The notes below the pieces were generated by a model. The model searched no databases. It saw only the letters and a program-made list of their open reading frames with translations, and had not been told where the DNA came from. Positions 27,210-42,223 of a stretch of 64,000 bases of DNA are shown here, piece after piece. Positions within the stretch are counted from its first letter, which is position 1; every line of letters starts with the position of its first letter. Both the position numbers and the translations under genes were made by a program. The stretch lies in the NCBI GenBank assembly GCA_036925085.1, contig JAUPFP010000085.1, positions 464,501 to 528,500 on the forward strand, given 5' to 3'. This DNA comes from Brachycybe producta (lineage: Eukaryota > Arthropoda > Diplopoda > Playtdesmida > Andrognathidae).

Positions 27210-29798
27210 GCACGCTTCAAAAGTTACACCAGTTCAAAGTGGGCGTCATTGAAGTGTCTATGCTTGCTCATGGATCTGTAACTTTTCGAAAATTCATTGC
27301 AAGTGAACCAGACGAGCGGGAATGGAAATGTAGGATGCATCACATTGCAAGAGCAGCCTGGAATTCAGGGATGTCTTCATTTCCTGTGTGCAATGCATGC
27401 TTCAAAAGTTACACCAGTTCAATTTGGGCGTCATTGAAGTGTCTATGCTTGCTCATGGATCTGTAACTTTTCGAAAATTCATTGCAAGTGAACCAGACGA
27501 GCGGGAATGGAAATGTTGGATGCATCACATTGCAAGAGCAGCCTGAAATTCAGGGATGTCTTCATTTCCTGTGTGCAATACACGCTTCAAACGTTACACC
27601 AGTTCAAAGTGGGCATCATTGAAGTGTCTATGCTTGCTCATGAACCTGTAACTTCGAAAATTCATAGCAAGTGAACCAGATGAGCGGGAATGGAAATTTT
27701 GGATTTGGTGCATTCCCAGAAAAATCTGGAATGCAGAGATGTCTTCATTTCCAGTGTTCAATGCACGCTTCAAAAGTTACACCAGTTCAATTTGGGCGTC
27801 ATTGAAGTGTCTATGCTTGCTCATGGATCTGTAACTTTTCGAAAATTCATTGCAAGTGAACCAGACGAGCGGGAATGGAAATGTTGGATGCATCACATTG
27901 CAAGAGCAGCCTGGAATTCAGGGATGTCTTCATTTCCTATGTGCAATGCACGCTTCAAAAGTTACACCAGTTCAAAGTGGGCGTCATTGAAGTGTCTATG
28001 CTTGCTCATGGATCTGTAACTTCGAAAATTCATAGCAAGTGAACCAGATGAGCGGGAATGGAAATTTTGGATTTGATGCATTCCCAGAAAAATCTGGAAT
28101 GCAGAGATGTCTTCAATTCCAGTGTGCAATGCACGCTTCAAAAGTTACACCAGTTCAATTTGGGCGTCATTGAAGTGTCTATGCTTGCTCATGGATCTGT
28201 AACTTTTCGAAAATTCATTGCAAGTGAACCAGACGAGCGGGAATTGAAATTTTGGATGCATCACATTGCAAGAGCAGCCTGGAATTCAGGGATGTCTTCA
28301 TTTCCTGTGTGCAATACACGCTTCAAACGTTACACCAGTTCAAAGTGGGCATCATTGAAGTGTCTATGCTTGCTCATAAACCTGTAACTTTGAAAATTCA
28401 TTGCAAGTGAACCAGATGAGCGGGAATGGAAATGTTTGATTTGATGCATTCCCAGAAAAATCTGGAATGCAGAGATGTCTTCATTTCCAGTGTGCAATGC
28501 ACGCTTCAAAAGTTACACCAGTTCAATTTGGGCGTCATTGAAGTGTCTATGCTTGCTCATGGATCTGTAACTTTTCGAATATTCATTGCAAGTGAACCAG
28601 ACGAGCGGGAATGGAAATGTTGGATGCATCACATTGCAAGAGCAGCCTGAAATTCAGGGATGTCTTCATTTCCTGTGTGCAACGCATGCTTCAAAAGTTA
28701 CACCAGTTCAAAGTGGGCGTCATTGAAGTGTCTATGCTTGCTCATGAACCTGTAACTTTGAAAATTCATTGCAAGTGAACCAGATGAGCGGGAATGGAAA
28801 TGTTTGATTTGATGCATTCCCAGAAAAATCTGGAATGCAGAGATGTCTTCATTTCCAGTGTGCAATGCACGCTTCAAAAGTTACACCAGTTCAAAGTGGG
28901 CGTCATTGAAGTGTCTATGCTTGCTCATGGATCTGTAACTTTTCGAAAATTCATTGCAAGTGAACCAGACGAGCGGGAATGGAAATGTAGGATGCATCAC
29001 ATTGCAAGAGCAGCCTGGAATTCAGGGATGTCTTCATTTCCTGTGTGCAATGCATGCTTCAAAAGTTACACCAGTTCAATTTGGGCGTCATTGAAGTGTC
29101 TATGCTTGCTCATGGATCTGTAACTTTTCGAAAATTCATTGCAAGTGAACCAGACGAGCGGGAATGGAAATGTTGTATGCATCACATTGCAAGAGCAGCC
29201 TGGAATGCAGAGATGTCTTCATTTCCAGTGTGCAATGCACGCTTCAAAAGTTACACCAGTTCAATTTGGGGGTCATTGAAGTGTCTATGCTTGCTCATGG
29301 ATCTGTAACTTTTCGAAAATTCATTGCAAGTGAACCAGACGAGCGGGAATGGAAATGTTGGATGCATCACATTGCAAGAGCAGCCTGAAATTCAGGGATG
29401 TCTTCATTTCCTGTGTGCAATACACGCTTCAAACGTTACACCAGTTCAAAGTGGGCATCATTGAAGTGTCTATGCTTGCTCATGAACCTGTAACTTCGAA
29501 AATTCATAGCAAGTGAACCAGATGAACGGGAATGGAAATTTTGGATTTGATGCATTCCCAGAAAAATCTGGAATGCAGAGATGTCTTCATTTCCAGTGTG
29601 CAATGCACGCTTCAAAAGTTACACCAGTTCAATTTGGGCGTCATTGAAGTGTCTATGCTTGCTCATGGATCTGTAACTTTTCGAAAATTCATTGCAAGTG
29701 AACCAGACGAGCGGGAATGGAAATGTTGGATGCATCACATTGCAAGAGCAGCCTGGAATTCAGGGATGTCTTCATTTCCTATGTGCAATGCACGCTTC
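27210..29798. repeat. 2.6-kb block duplicated at +4,003 bp
   Basis: Monomer order and variants repeat at 31,213-33,801 with only a few differences seen (for example near 28,682 and 29,525). The copies diverge after 29,798/33,801. Two inserts at 30,064 and 30,786 lie between them. Confidence 0.8.
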
Positions 29799-32700
29799 AA
29801 ACGTTACACCAGTTCAAAGTGGGCATCATTGAAGTGTCTATGCTTGCTCATGAACCTGTAACTTCGAAAATTCATAGCAAGTGAACCAGATGAACGGGAA
29901 TGGAAATTTTGGATTTGATGCATTCCCAGAAAAATCTGGAATGCAGAGATGTCTTCATTTCCAGTGTGCAATGCACGCTTCAAAAGTTACACCAGTTCAA
30001 AGTGGGCGTCATTGAAGTGTCTATGCTTGCTCATGGATCTGTAACTTCGAAAATTCATTGCAAGTTGTTTACGGTTTTCATAGTCATCTGAAGTCTGTTG
30101 GGCCCTCCTGAGTTCATTTCAGTGCTTTTCAAGGCATCTAGAAGACTTTCAGTTTTGGCCGTTTTCTGAAAAATTTCCAAGAGGAAGAATTCCTCTCGAA
30201 GAAATTCTTCCTCTTGGAAGAATTTCATTTTTTGACAATTTTTACTTTTTTAAATTTATGGGTTTTCATGGTCTTCTGAAATTTGTTGGGCCCTCCTGAG
30301 TTCATTTCGGTGCTTTTCAGGACATCTGGAAGACTCTTTTCTTGTCATTTTTTGAAAATATTCATGGATTATTCTCTGGACCTCTTGGAATATTTATATA
30401 ACTTCAAAAATTCATTGTAAGTGAACCAGACGAGCGGGAATTGAAATTTTGGATGCATCACATTGCAAGAGCAGCCTGGAATTCAGGGATGTCTTCATTT
30501 CCTGTGTGCAATACACGCTTCAAACGTTACACCAGTTCAAAGTGGGCATCATTGAAGTGTCTATGCTTGCTCATGAACCTGTAACTTTGAAAATTCATTG
30601 CAAGTGAACCAGATGAGCGGGAATGGAAATGTTTGATTTGATGCATTCCCAGAAAAATCTGGAATGCAGAGATGTCTTCATTTCCAGTGTGCAATGCACG
30701 CTTCAAAAGTTACACCAGTTCAATTTGGGCGTCATTGAAGTGTCTATGCTTGCTCATGGATCTGTAACTTCGAAAATTCATTGCAAGTTGTTTACGGTTT
30801 TCATAGTCATCTGAAGTCTGTTGGGCCCTCCTGAGTTCATTTCAGTGCTTTTCAAGGCATCTAGAAGACTTTCAGTTTTGGCCGTTTTCTGAAAAATTTC
30901 CAAGAGTAGACTCTTGGAAGAATTTCATTTTTTGACAATTTTTACTTTTTTAAATTTATGGGTTTTCATGGTCTTCTGAAATTTGTTGGGCCCTCCTGAG
31001 TTCATTTCGGTGCTTTTCAGGGCATCTGGAAGACTCTTTTCTTGTCATTTTTTGAAAATATTCATGGATTATTCTCTGGACCTCTTGGAATATTTATATA
31101 ACTTCAAAAATTAATTGTAAATGAACCAGACGAGCGGGAATGGAAATGTAGGATGCATCACATTGCAAGAGCAGCCTGGAATTCAGGGATGTCTTCATTT
31201 CCTGTGTGCAATGCACGCTTCAAAAGTTACACCAGTTCAAAGTGGGCGTCATTGAAGTGTCTATGCTTGCTCATGGATCTGTAACTTTTCGAAAATTCAT
31301 TGCAAGTGAACCAGACGAGCGGGAATGGAAATGTAGGATGCATCACATTGCAAGAGCAGCCTGGAATTCAGGGATGTCTTCATTTCCTGTGTGCAATGCA
31401 TGCTTCAAAAGTTACACCAGTTCAATTTGGGCGTCATTGAAGTGTCTATGCTTGCTCATGGATCTGTAACTTTTCGAAAATTCATTGCAAGTGAACCAGA
31501 CGAGCGGGAATGGAAATGTTGGATGCATCACATTGCAAGAGCAGCCTGAAATTCAGGGATGTCTTCATTTCCTGTGTGCAATACACGCTTCAAACGTTAC
31601 ACCAGTTCAAAGTGGGCATCATTGAAGTGTCTATGCTTGCTCATGAACCTGTAACTTCGAAAATTCATAGCAAGTGAACCAGATGAGCGGGAATGGAAAT
31701 TTTGGATTTGGTGCATTCCCAGAAAAATCTGGAATGCAGAGATGTCTTCATTTCCAGTGTGCAATGCACGCTTCAAAAGTTACACCAGTTCAATTTGGGC
31801 GTCATTGAAGTGTCTATGCTTGCTCATGGATCTGTAACTTTTCGAAAATTCATTGCAAGTGAACCAGACGAGCGGGAATGGAAATGTTGGATGCATCACA
31901 TTGCAAGAGCAGCCTGGAATTCAGGGATGTCTTCATTTCCTATGTGCAATGCACGCTTCAAAAGTTACACCAGTTCAAAGTGGGCGTCATTGAAGTGTCT
32001 ATGCTTGCTCATGGATCTGTAACTTCGAAAATTCATAGCAAGTGAACCAGATGAGCGGGAATGGAAATTTTGGATTTGATGCATTCCCAGAAAAATCTGG
32101 AATGCAGAGATGTCTTCAATTCCAGTGTGCAATGCACGCTTCAAAAGTTACACCAGTTCAATTTGGGCGTCATTGAAGTGTCTATGCTTGCTCATGGATC
32201 TGTAACTTTTCGAAAATTCATTGCAAGTGAACCAGACGAGCGGGAATTGAAATTTTGGATGCATCACATTGCAAGAGCAGCCTGGAATTCAGGGATGTCT
32301 TCATTTCCTGTGTGCAATACACGCTTCAAACGTTACACCAGTTCAAAGTGGGCATCATTGAAGTGTCTATGCTTGCTCATAAACCTGTAACTTTGAAAAT
32401 TCATTGCAAGTGAACCAGATGAGCGGGAATGGAAATGTTTGATTTGATGCATTCCCAGAAAAATCTGGAATGCAGAGATGTCTTCATTTCCAGTGTGCAA
32501 TGCACGCTTCAAAAGTTACACCAGTTCAATTTGGGCGTCATTGAAGTGTCTATGCTTGCTCATGGATCTGTAACTTTTCGAATATTCATTGCAAGTGAAC
32601 CAGACGAGCGGGAATGGAAATGTTGGATGCATCACATTGCAAGAGCAGCCTGAAATTCAGGGATGTCTTCATTTCCTGTGTGCAATGCATGCTTCAAAAG

Positions 32701-35700
32701 TTACACCAGTTCAAAGTGGGCGTCATTGAAGTGTCTATGCTTGCTCATGAACCTGTAACTTTGAAAATTCATTGCAAGTGAACCAGATGAGCGGGAATGG
32801 AAATGTTTGATTTGATGCATTCCCAGAAAAATCTGGAATGCAGAGATGTCTTCATTTCCAGTGTGCAATGCACGCTTCAAAAGTTACACCAGTTCAAAGT
32901 GGGCGTCATTGAAGTGTCTATGCTTGCTCATGGATCTGTAACTTTTCGAAAATTCATTGCAAGTGAACCAGACGAGCGGGAATGGAAATGTAGGATGCAT
33001 CACATTGCAAGAGCAGCCTGGAATTCAGGGATGTCTTCATTTCCTGTGTGCAATGCATGCTTCAAAAGTTACACCAGTTCAATTTGGGCGTCATTGAAGT
33101 GTCTATGCTTGCTCATGGATCTGTAACTTTTCGAAAATTCATTGCAAGTGAACCAGACGAGCGGGAATGGAAATGTTGTATGCATCACATTGCAAGAGCA
33201 GCCTGGAATGCAGAGATGTCTTCATTTCCAGTGTGCAATGCACGCTTCAAAAGTTACACCAGTTCAATTTGGGGGTCATTGAAGTGTCTATGCTTGCTCA
33301 TGGATCTGTAACTTTTCGAAAATTCATTGCAAGTGAACCAGACGAGCGGGAATGGAAATGTTGGATGCATCACATTGCAAGAGCAGCCTGAAATTCAGGG
33401 ATGTCTTCATTTCCTGTGTGCAATACACGCTTCAAACGTTACACCAGTTCAAAGTGGGCATCATTGAAGTGTCTATGCTTGCTCATGAACCTGTAACTTC
33501 GAAAATTCATAGCAAGTGAACCAGATGAGCGGGAATGGAAATTTTGGATTTGATGCATTCCCAGAAAAATCTGGAATGCAGAGATGTCTTCATTTCCAGT
33601 GTGCAATGCACGCTTCAAAAGTTACACCAGTTCAATTTGGGCGTCATTGAAGTGTCTATGCTTGCTCATGGATCTGTAACTTTTCGAAAATTCATTGCAA
33701 GTGAACCAGACGAGCGGGAATGGAAATGTTGGATGCATCACATTGCAAGAGCAGCCTGGAATTCAGGGATGTCTTCATTTCCTATGTGCAATGCACGCTT
33801 CAAAAGTTACACCAGTTCAAAGTGGGCGTCATTGAAGTGTCTATGCTTGCTCATGGATCTGTAACTTCGAAAATTCATTGCAAGTTGTTTACGGTTTTCA
33901 TAGTCATCTGAAGTCTGTTGGGCCCTCCTGAGTTCATTTCAGTGCTTTTCAAGGCATCTAGAAGACTTTCAGTTTTGGCCGTTTTCTGAAAAATTTCCAA
34001 GAGTAGACTCTTGGAAGAATTTCATTTTTTGACAATTTTTACTTTTTTAAATTTATGGGTTTTCATGGTCTTCTGAAATTTGTTGGGCCCTCCTGAGTTC
34101 ATTTCGGTGCTTTTCAGGGCATCTGGAAGACTCTTTTCTTGTCATTTTTTGAAAATATTCATGGATTATTCTCTGGACCTCTTGGAATATTTATATAACT
34201 TCAAAAATTAATTGTAAATGAACCAGACGAGCGGGAATGGAAATGTAGGATGCATCACATTGCAAGAGCAGCCTGGAATTCAGGGATGTCTTCATTTCCT
34301 GTGTGCAATGCATGCTTCAAAAGTTACACCAGTTCAATTTGGGCGTCATTGAAGTGTCTATGCTTGCTCATGGATCTGTAACTTTTCGAAAATTCATTGC
34401 AAGTGAACTAGACGAGCGGGAATGGAAATGTTGGATGCATCACATTGCAAGAGCAGCCTGGAATTCAGGGATGTCTTCATTTCCTGTGTGCAATACACGC
34501 TTCAAACGTTACACCAGTTCAAAGTGGGCATCATTGAAGTGTCTATGCTTGCTCATGAACCTGTAACTTCGAAAATTCATAGCAAGTGAACCAGATGAGC
34601 GGGAATGGAAATTTTGGATTTGATGCATTCCCAGAAAAATCTGGAATGCAGAGATGTCTTCATTTCCAGTGTGCAATGCACGCTTCAAAAGTTACACCAG
34701 TTCAATTTGGGCGTCATTGAAGTGTCTATGCTTGCTCATGGATCTGTAACTTTTCGAAAATTCATTGCAAGTGAACCAGACGAGCGGGAATGGAAATGTT
34801 GGATGCATCACATTGCAAGAGCAGCCTGGAATTCAGGGATGTCTTCATTTCCTATGTGCAATGCACGCTTCAAAAGTTACACCAGTTCAAAGTGGGCGTC
34901 ATTGAAGTGTCTATGCTTGCTCATGGATCTGTAACTTCGAAAATTCATAGCAAGTGAACCAGATGAGCGGGAATGGAAATTTTGGATTTGATGCATTCCC
35001 AGAAAAATCTGGAATGCAGAGATGTCTTCATTTCCAGTGTGCAATGCACGCTTCAAAAGTTACACCAGTTCAATTTGGGCGTCATTGAAGTGTCTATGCT
35101 TGCTCATGGATCTGTAACTTTTCGAATATTCATTGCAAGTGAACCAGACGAGCGGGAATGGAAATGTTGGATGCATCACATTGCAAGAGCAGCCTGGAAT
35201 TCAGGGATGTCTTCATTTCCTATGTGCAATGCACGCTTCAAAAGTTACACCAGTTCAAAGTGGGCGTCATTGAAGTGTCTATGCTTGCTCATGGATCTGT
35301 AACTTCGAAAATTCATTGCAAGTTGTTTACGGTTTTCATAGTCATCTGAAGTCTGTTGGGCCCTCCTGAGTTCATTTCAGTGCTTTTCAAGGCATCTAGA
35401 AGACTTTCAGTTTTGGCCGTTTTCTGAAAAATTTCCAAGAGTAGATAGACTCTTGGAAGAATTTCATTTTTTGACAATTTTTACTTTTTTAAATTTATGG
35501 GTTTTCATGGTCTTCTGAAATTTGTTGGGCCCTCCTGAGTTCATTTCGGTGCTTTTCAGGGCATCTGGAAGACTCTTTTCTTGTCATTTTTTGAAAATAT
35601 TCATGGATTATTCTCTGGACCTCTTGGAATATTTATATAACTTCAAAAATTAATTGTAAATGAACCAGACGAGCGGGAATGGAAATGTTGGATGCATCAC

Positions 35701-36769
35701 ATTGCAAGAGCAGCCTGGAATTCAGGGATGTCTTCATTTCCTATGTGCAATGCATGCTTCAAAAGTTACACCAGTTCAAAGTGGGCGTCATTGAAGTGTC
35801 TATGCTTGCTCATGAACCTGTAACTTTGAAAATTCATTGCAAGTGAACCAGATGAGCGGGAATGGAAATGTTTGATTTGATGCATTCCCAGAAAAATCTG
35901 GAATGCAGAGATGTCTTCATTTCCAGTGTGCAATGCACGCTTCAAAAGTTACACCAGTTCAATTTGGGCGTCATTGAAGTGTCTATGCTTGCTCATGGAT
36001 CTGTAACTTTTCGAAAATTCATTGCAAGTGAACCAGACGAGCGGGAATGGAAATGTTGGATGCATCACATTGCAAGAGCAGCCTGAAATTCAGGGATGTC
36101 TTCAATTCCTGTGTGCAATGCATGCTTCAAAAGTTACACCAGTTCAAATTGGGCATCATTGAAGTGTCTATGCTTGCTCATGAACCTGTAACTTTGAAAA
36201 TTCATTGCAAGTGAACCAGATGAGCGGGAATGGAAATGTTTGATTTGATGCATTCCCAGAAAAATCTGGAATGCAGAGATGTCTTCATTTCCAGTGTGCA
36301 ATGCACGCTTCAAAAGTTACACCAGTTCAATTTGGGCGTCATTGAAGTGTCTATGCTTGCTCATGGATCTGTAACTTTTCGAAAATTCATTGCAAGTGAA
36401 CCAGACGAGCGGGAATGGAAATGTAGGATGCATCACATTGCAAGAGCAGCCTGGAATTCAGGGATGTCTTCATTTCCTGTGTGCAATGCATGCTTCAAAA
36501 GTTACACCAGTTCAATTTGGGCGTCATTGAAGTGTCTATGCTTGCTCATGGATCTGTAACTTTTCGAAAATTCATTGCAAGTGAACCAGACGAGCGGGAA
36601 TGGAAATGTTGGATGCATCACATTGCAAGAGCAGCCTGAAATTCAGGGATGTCTTCATTTCCTGTGTGCAATACACGCTTCAAACGTTACACCAGTTCAA
36701 AGTGGGCATCATTGAAGTGTCTATGCTTGCTCATGAACCTGTAACTTCGAAAATTCATAGCAAGTGAAC

Positions 36770-38600
36770 CAGATGAGCGGGAATGGAAATTTTGGATTTG
36801 ATGCATTCCCAGAAAAATCTGGAATGCAGAGATGTCTTCATTTCCAGTGTGCAATGCACGCTTCAAAAGTTACACCAGTTCAATTTGGGCGTCATTGAAG
36901 TGTCTATGCTTGCTCATGGATCTGTAACTTTTCGAAAATTCATTGCAAGTGAACCAGACGAGCGGGAATGGAAATGTTGGATGCATCACATTGCAAGAGC
37001 AGCCTGGAATTCAGGGATGTCTTCATTTCCTATGTGCAATGCACGCTTCAAAAGTTACACCAGTTCAAAGTGGGCGTCATTGAAGTGTCTATGCTTGCTC
37101 ATGGATCTGTAACTTCGAAAATTCATAGCAAGTGAACCAGATGAGCGGGAATGGAAATTTTGGATTTGATGCATTCCCAGAAAAATCTGGAATGCAGAGA
37201 TGTCTTCATTTCCAGTGTGCAATGCACGCTTCAAAAGTTACACCAGTTCAATTTGGGCGTCATTGAAGTGTCTATGCTTGCTCATGGATCTGTAACTTTT
37301 CGAATATTCATTGCAAGTGAACCAGACGAGCGGGAATGGAAATGTTGGATGCATCACATTGCAAGAGCAGCCTGAAATTCAGGGATGTCTTCATTTCCTG
37401 TGTGCAATACACGCTTCAAACGTTACACCAGTTCAAAGTGGGCATCATTGAAGTGTCTATGCTTGCTCATGAACCTGTAACTTCGAAAATTCATAGCAAG
37501 TGAACCAGATGAGCGGGAATGGAAATTTTGGATTTGATGCATTCCCAGAAAAATCTGGAATGCAGAGATGTCTTCATTTCCAGTGTGCAATGCACGCTTC
37601 AAAAGTTACACCAGTTCAATTTGGGCGTCATTGAAGTGTCTATGCTTGCTCATGGATCTGTAACTTTTCGAAAATTCATTGCAAGTGAACCAGACGAGCG
37701 GGAATGGAAATGTTGGATGCATCACATTGCAAGAGCAGCCTGGAATTCAGGGATGTCTTCATTTCCTATGTGCAATGCACGCTTCAAAAGTTACACCAGT
37801 TCAAAGTGGGCGTCATTGAAGTGTCTATGCTTGCTCATGGATCTGTAACTTCGAAAATTCATAGCAAGTGAACCAGATGAGCGGGAATGGAAATTTTGGA
37901 TTTGATGCATTCCCAGAAAAATCTGGAATGCAGAGATGTCTTCATTTCCAGTGTGCAATGCACGCTTCAAAAGTTACACCAGTTCAATTTGGGCGTCATT
38001 GAAGTGTCTATGCTTGCTCATGGATCTGTAACTTTTCGAATATTCATTGCAAGTGAACCAGACGAGCGGGAATGGAAATGTTGGATGCATCACATTGCAA
38101 GAGCAGCCTGAAATTCAGGGATGTCTTCATTTCCTGTGTGCAATACACGCTTCAAACGTTACACCAGTTCAAAGTGGGCATCATTGAAGTGTCTATGCTT
38201 GCTCATGAACCTGTAACTTCGAAAATTCATAGCAAGTGAACCAGATGAGCGGGAATGGAAATTTTGGATTTGATGCATTCCCAGAAAAATCTGGAATGCA
38301 GAGATGTCTTCATTTCCAGTGTGCAATGCACGCTTCAAAAGTTACACCAGTTCAATTTGGGCGTCATTGAAGTGTCTATGCTTGCTCATGGATCTGTAAC
38401 TTTTCGAAAATTCATTGCAAGTGAACCAGACGAGCGGGAATGGAAATGTTGGATGCATCACATTGCAAGAGCAGCCTGGAATTCAGGGATGTCTTCATTT
38501 CCTATGTGCAATGCACGCTTCAAAAGTTACACCAGTTCAAAGTGGGCGTCATTGAAGTGTCTATGCTTGCTCATGGATCTGTAACTTCGAAAATTCATTG
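36770..38600. repeat. 736-bp higher-order repeat
   Basis: A four-monomer pattern recurs at 36,783, 37,519 and 38,255. Two extra periods account for the insert spacing of 3,282 bp (35,322 to 38,604) compared with 1,810 bp in the next blocks (1,810 + 2 x 736). Confidence 0.8.
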
Positions 38601-38603
38601 CAA

Positions 38604-41600
38604 GTTGTTTACGGTTTTCATAGTCATCTGAAGTCTGTTGGGCCCTCCTGAGTTCATTTCAGTGCTTTTCAAGGCATCTAGAAGACTTTCAGTTTTGGCC
38701 GTTTTCTGAAAAATTTCCAAGAGTAGATAGACTCTTGGAAGAATTTCATTTTTTGACAATTTTTACTTTTTTAAATTTATGGGTTTTCATGGTCTTCTGA
38801 AATTTGTTGGGCCCTCCTGAGTTCATTTCGGTGCTTTTCAGGGCATCTGGAAGACTCTTTTCTTGTCATTTTTTGAAAATATTCATGGATTATTCTCTGG
38901 ACCTCTTGGAATATTTATATAACTTCAAAAATTAATTGTAAATGAACCAGACGAGCGGGAATGGAAATGTTGGATGCATCACATTGCAAGAGCAGCCTGG
39001 AATTCAGGGATGTCTTCATTTCCTATGTGCAATGCATGCTTCAAAAGTTACACCAGTTCAAAGTGGGCGTCATTGAAGTGTCTATGCTTGCTCATGAACC
39101 TGTAACTTTGAAAATTCATTGCAAGTGAACCAGATGAGCGGGAATGGAAATGTTTGATTTGATGCATTCCCAGAAAAATCTGGAATGCAGAGATGTCTTC
39201 ATTTCCAGTGTGCAATGCACGCTTCAAAAGTTACACCAGTTCAATTTGGGCGTCATTGAAGTGTCTATGCTTGCTCATGGATCTGTAACTTTTCGAAAAT
39301 TCATTGCAAGTGAACCAGACGAGCGGGAATGGAAATGTTGGATGCATCACATTGCAAGAGCAGCCTGAAATTCAGGGATGTCTTCAATTCCTGTGTGCAA
39401 TGCATGCTTCAAAAGTTACACCAGTTCAAATTGGGCATCATTGAAGTGTCTATGCTTGCTCATGAACCTGTAACTTTGAAAATTCATTGCAAGTGAACCA
39501 GATGAGCGGGAATGGAAATGTTTGATTTGATGCATTCCCAGAAAAATCTGGAATGCAGAGATGTCTTCATTTCCAGTGTGCAATGCACGCTTCAAAAGTT
39601 ACACCAGTTCAATTTGGGCGTCATTGAAGTGTCTATGCTTGCTCATGGATCTGTAACTTTTCGAAAATTCATTGCAAGTGAACCAGACGAGCGGGAATGG
39701 AAATGTAGGATGCATCACATTGCAAGAGCAGCCTGGAATTCAGGGATGTCTTCATTTCCTGTGTGCAATGCATGCTTCAAAAGTTACACCAGTTCAATTT
39801 GGGCGTCATTGAAGTGTCTATGCTTGCTCATGGATCTGTAACTTTTCGAAAATTCATTGCAAGTGAACCAGACGAGCGGGAATGGAAATGTTGGATGCAT
39901 CACATTGCAAGAGCAGCCTGAAATTCAGGGATGTCTTCATTTCCTGTGTGCAATACACGCTTCAAACGTTACACCAGTTCAAAGTGGGCATCATTGAAGT
40001 GTCTATGCTTGCTCATGAACCTGTAACTTCGAAAATTCATAGCAAGTGAACCAGATGAGCGGGAATGGAAATTTTGGATTTGATGCATTCCCAGAAAAAT
40101 CTGGAATGCAGAGATGTCTTCATTTCCAGTGTGCAATGCACGCTTCAAAAGTTACACCAGTTCAATTTGGGCGTCATTGAAGTGTCTATGCTTGCTCATG
40201 GATCTGTAACTTTTCGAAAATTCATTGCAAGTGAACCAGACGAGCGGGAATGGAAATGTTGGATGCATCACATTGCAAGAGCAGCCTGGAATTCAGGGAT
40301 GTCTTCATTTCCTATGTGCAATGCACGCTTCAAAAGTTACACCAGTTCAAAGTGGGCGTCATTGAAGTGTCTATGCTTGCTCATGGATCTGTAACTTCGA
40401 AAATTCATTGCAAGTTGTTTACGGTTTTCATAGTCATCTGAAGTCTGTTGGGCCCTCCTGAGTTCATTTCAGTGCTTTTCAAGGCATCTAGAAGACTTTC
40501 AGTTTTGGCCGTTTTCTGAAAAATTTCCAAGAGTAGATAGACTCTTGGAAGAATTTCATTTTTTGACAATTTTTACTTTTTTAAATTTATGGGTTTTCAT
40601 GGTCTTCTGAAATTTGTTGGGCCCTCCTGAGTTCATTTCGGTGCTTTTCAGGGCATCTGGAAGACTCTTTTCTTGTCATTTTTTGAAAATATTCATGGAT
40701 TATTCTCTGGACCTCTTGGAATATTTATATAACTTCAAAAATTAATTGTAAATGAACCAGACGAGCGGGAATGGAAATGTTGGATGCATCACATTGCAAG
40801 AGCAGCCTGGAATTCAGGGATGTCTTCATTTCCTATGTGCAATGCATGCTTCAAAAGTTACACCAGTTCAAAGTGGGCGTCATTGAAGTGTCTATGCTTG
40901 CTCATGAACCTGTAACTTTGAAAATTCATTGCAAGTGAACCAGATGAGCGGGAATGGAAATGTTTGATTTGATGCATTCCCAGAAAAATCTGGAATGCAG
41001 AGATGTCTTCATTTCCAGTGTGCAATGCACGCTTCAAAAGTTACACCAGTTCAATTTGGGCGTCATTGAAGTGTCTATGCTTGCTCATGGATCTGTAACT
41101 TTTCGAAAATTCATTGCAAGTGAACCAGACGAGCGGGAATGGAAATGTTGGATGCATCACATTGCAAGAGCAGCCTGAAATTCAGGGATGTCTTCAATTC
41201 CTGTGTGCAATGCATGCTTCAAAAGTTACACCAGTTCAAATTGGGCATCATTGAAGTGTCTATGCTTGCTCATGAACCTGTAACTTTGAAAATTCATTGC
41301 AAGTGAACCAGATGAGCGGGAATGGAAATGTTTGATTTGATGCATTCCCAGAAAAATCTGGAATGCAGAGATGTCTTCATTTCCAGTGTGCAATGCACGC
41401 TTCAAAAGTTACACCAGTTCAATTTGGGCGTCATTGAAGTGTCTATGCTTGCTCATGGATCTGTAACTTTTCGAAAATTCATTGCAAGTGAACCAGACGA
41501 GCGGGAATGGAAATGTAGGATGCATCACATTGCAAGAGCAGCCTGGAATTCAGGGATGTCTTCATTTCCTGTGTGCAATGCATGCTTCAAAAGTTACACC

Positions 41601-42223
41601 AGTTCAATTTGGGCGTCATTGAAGTGTCTATGCTTGCTCATGGATCTGTAACTTTTCGAAAATTCATTGCAAGTGAACCAGACGAGCGGGAATGGAAATG
41701 TTGGATGCATCACATTGCAAGAGCAGCCTGAAATTCAGGGATGTCTTCATTTCCTGTGTGCAATACACGCTTCAAACGTTACACCAGTTCAAAGTGGGCA
41801 TCATTGAAGTGTCTATGCTTGCTCATGAACCTGTAACTTCGAAAATTCATAGCAAGTGAACCAGATGAGCGGGAATGGAAATTTTGGATTTGATGCATTC
41901 CCAGAAAAATCTGGAATGCAGAGATGTCTTCATTTCCAGTGTGCAATGCACGCTTCAAAAGTTACACCAGTTCAATTTGGGCGTCATTGAAGTGTCTATG
42001 CTTGCTCATGGATCTGTAACTTTTCGAAAATTCATTGCAAGTGAACCAGACGAGCGGGAATGGAAATGTTGGATGCATCACATTGCAAGAGCAGCCTGGA
42101 ATTCAGGGATGTCTTCATTTCCTATGTGCAACGCACGCTTCAAAAGTTACACCAGTTCAAAGTGGGCGTCATTGAAGTGTCTATGCTTGCTCATGGATCT
42201 GTAACTTCGAAAATTCATTGCAA
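38604..42223. repeat. 1,810-bp higher-order repeat, two copies
   Basis: One insert plus eight monomers, 38,604-40,413 and 40,414-42,223. A further copy lies at 44,579-46,388. The extra TAGA in the insert palindrome marks the inserts that begin these copies. Confidence 0.85.
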
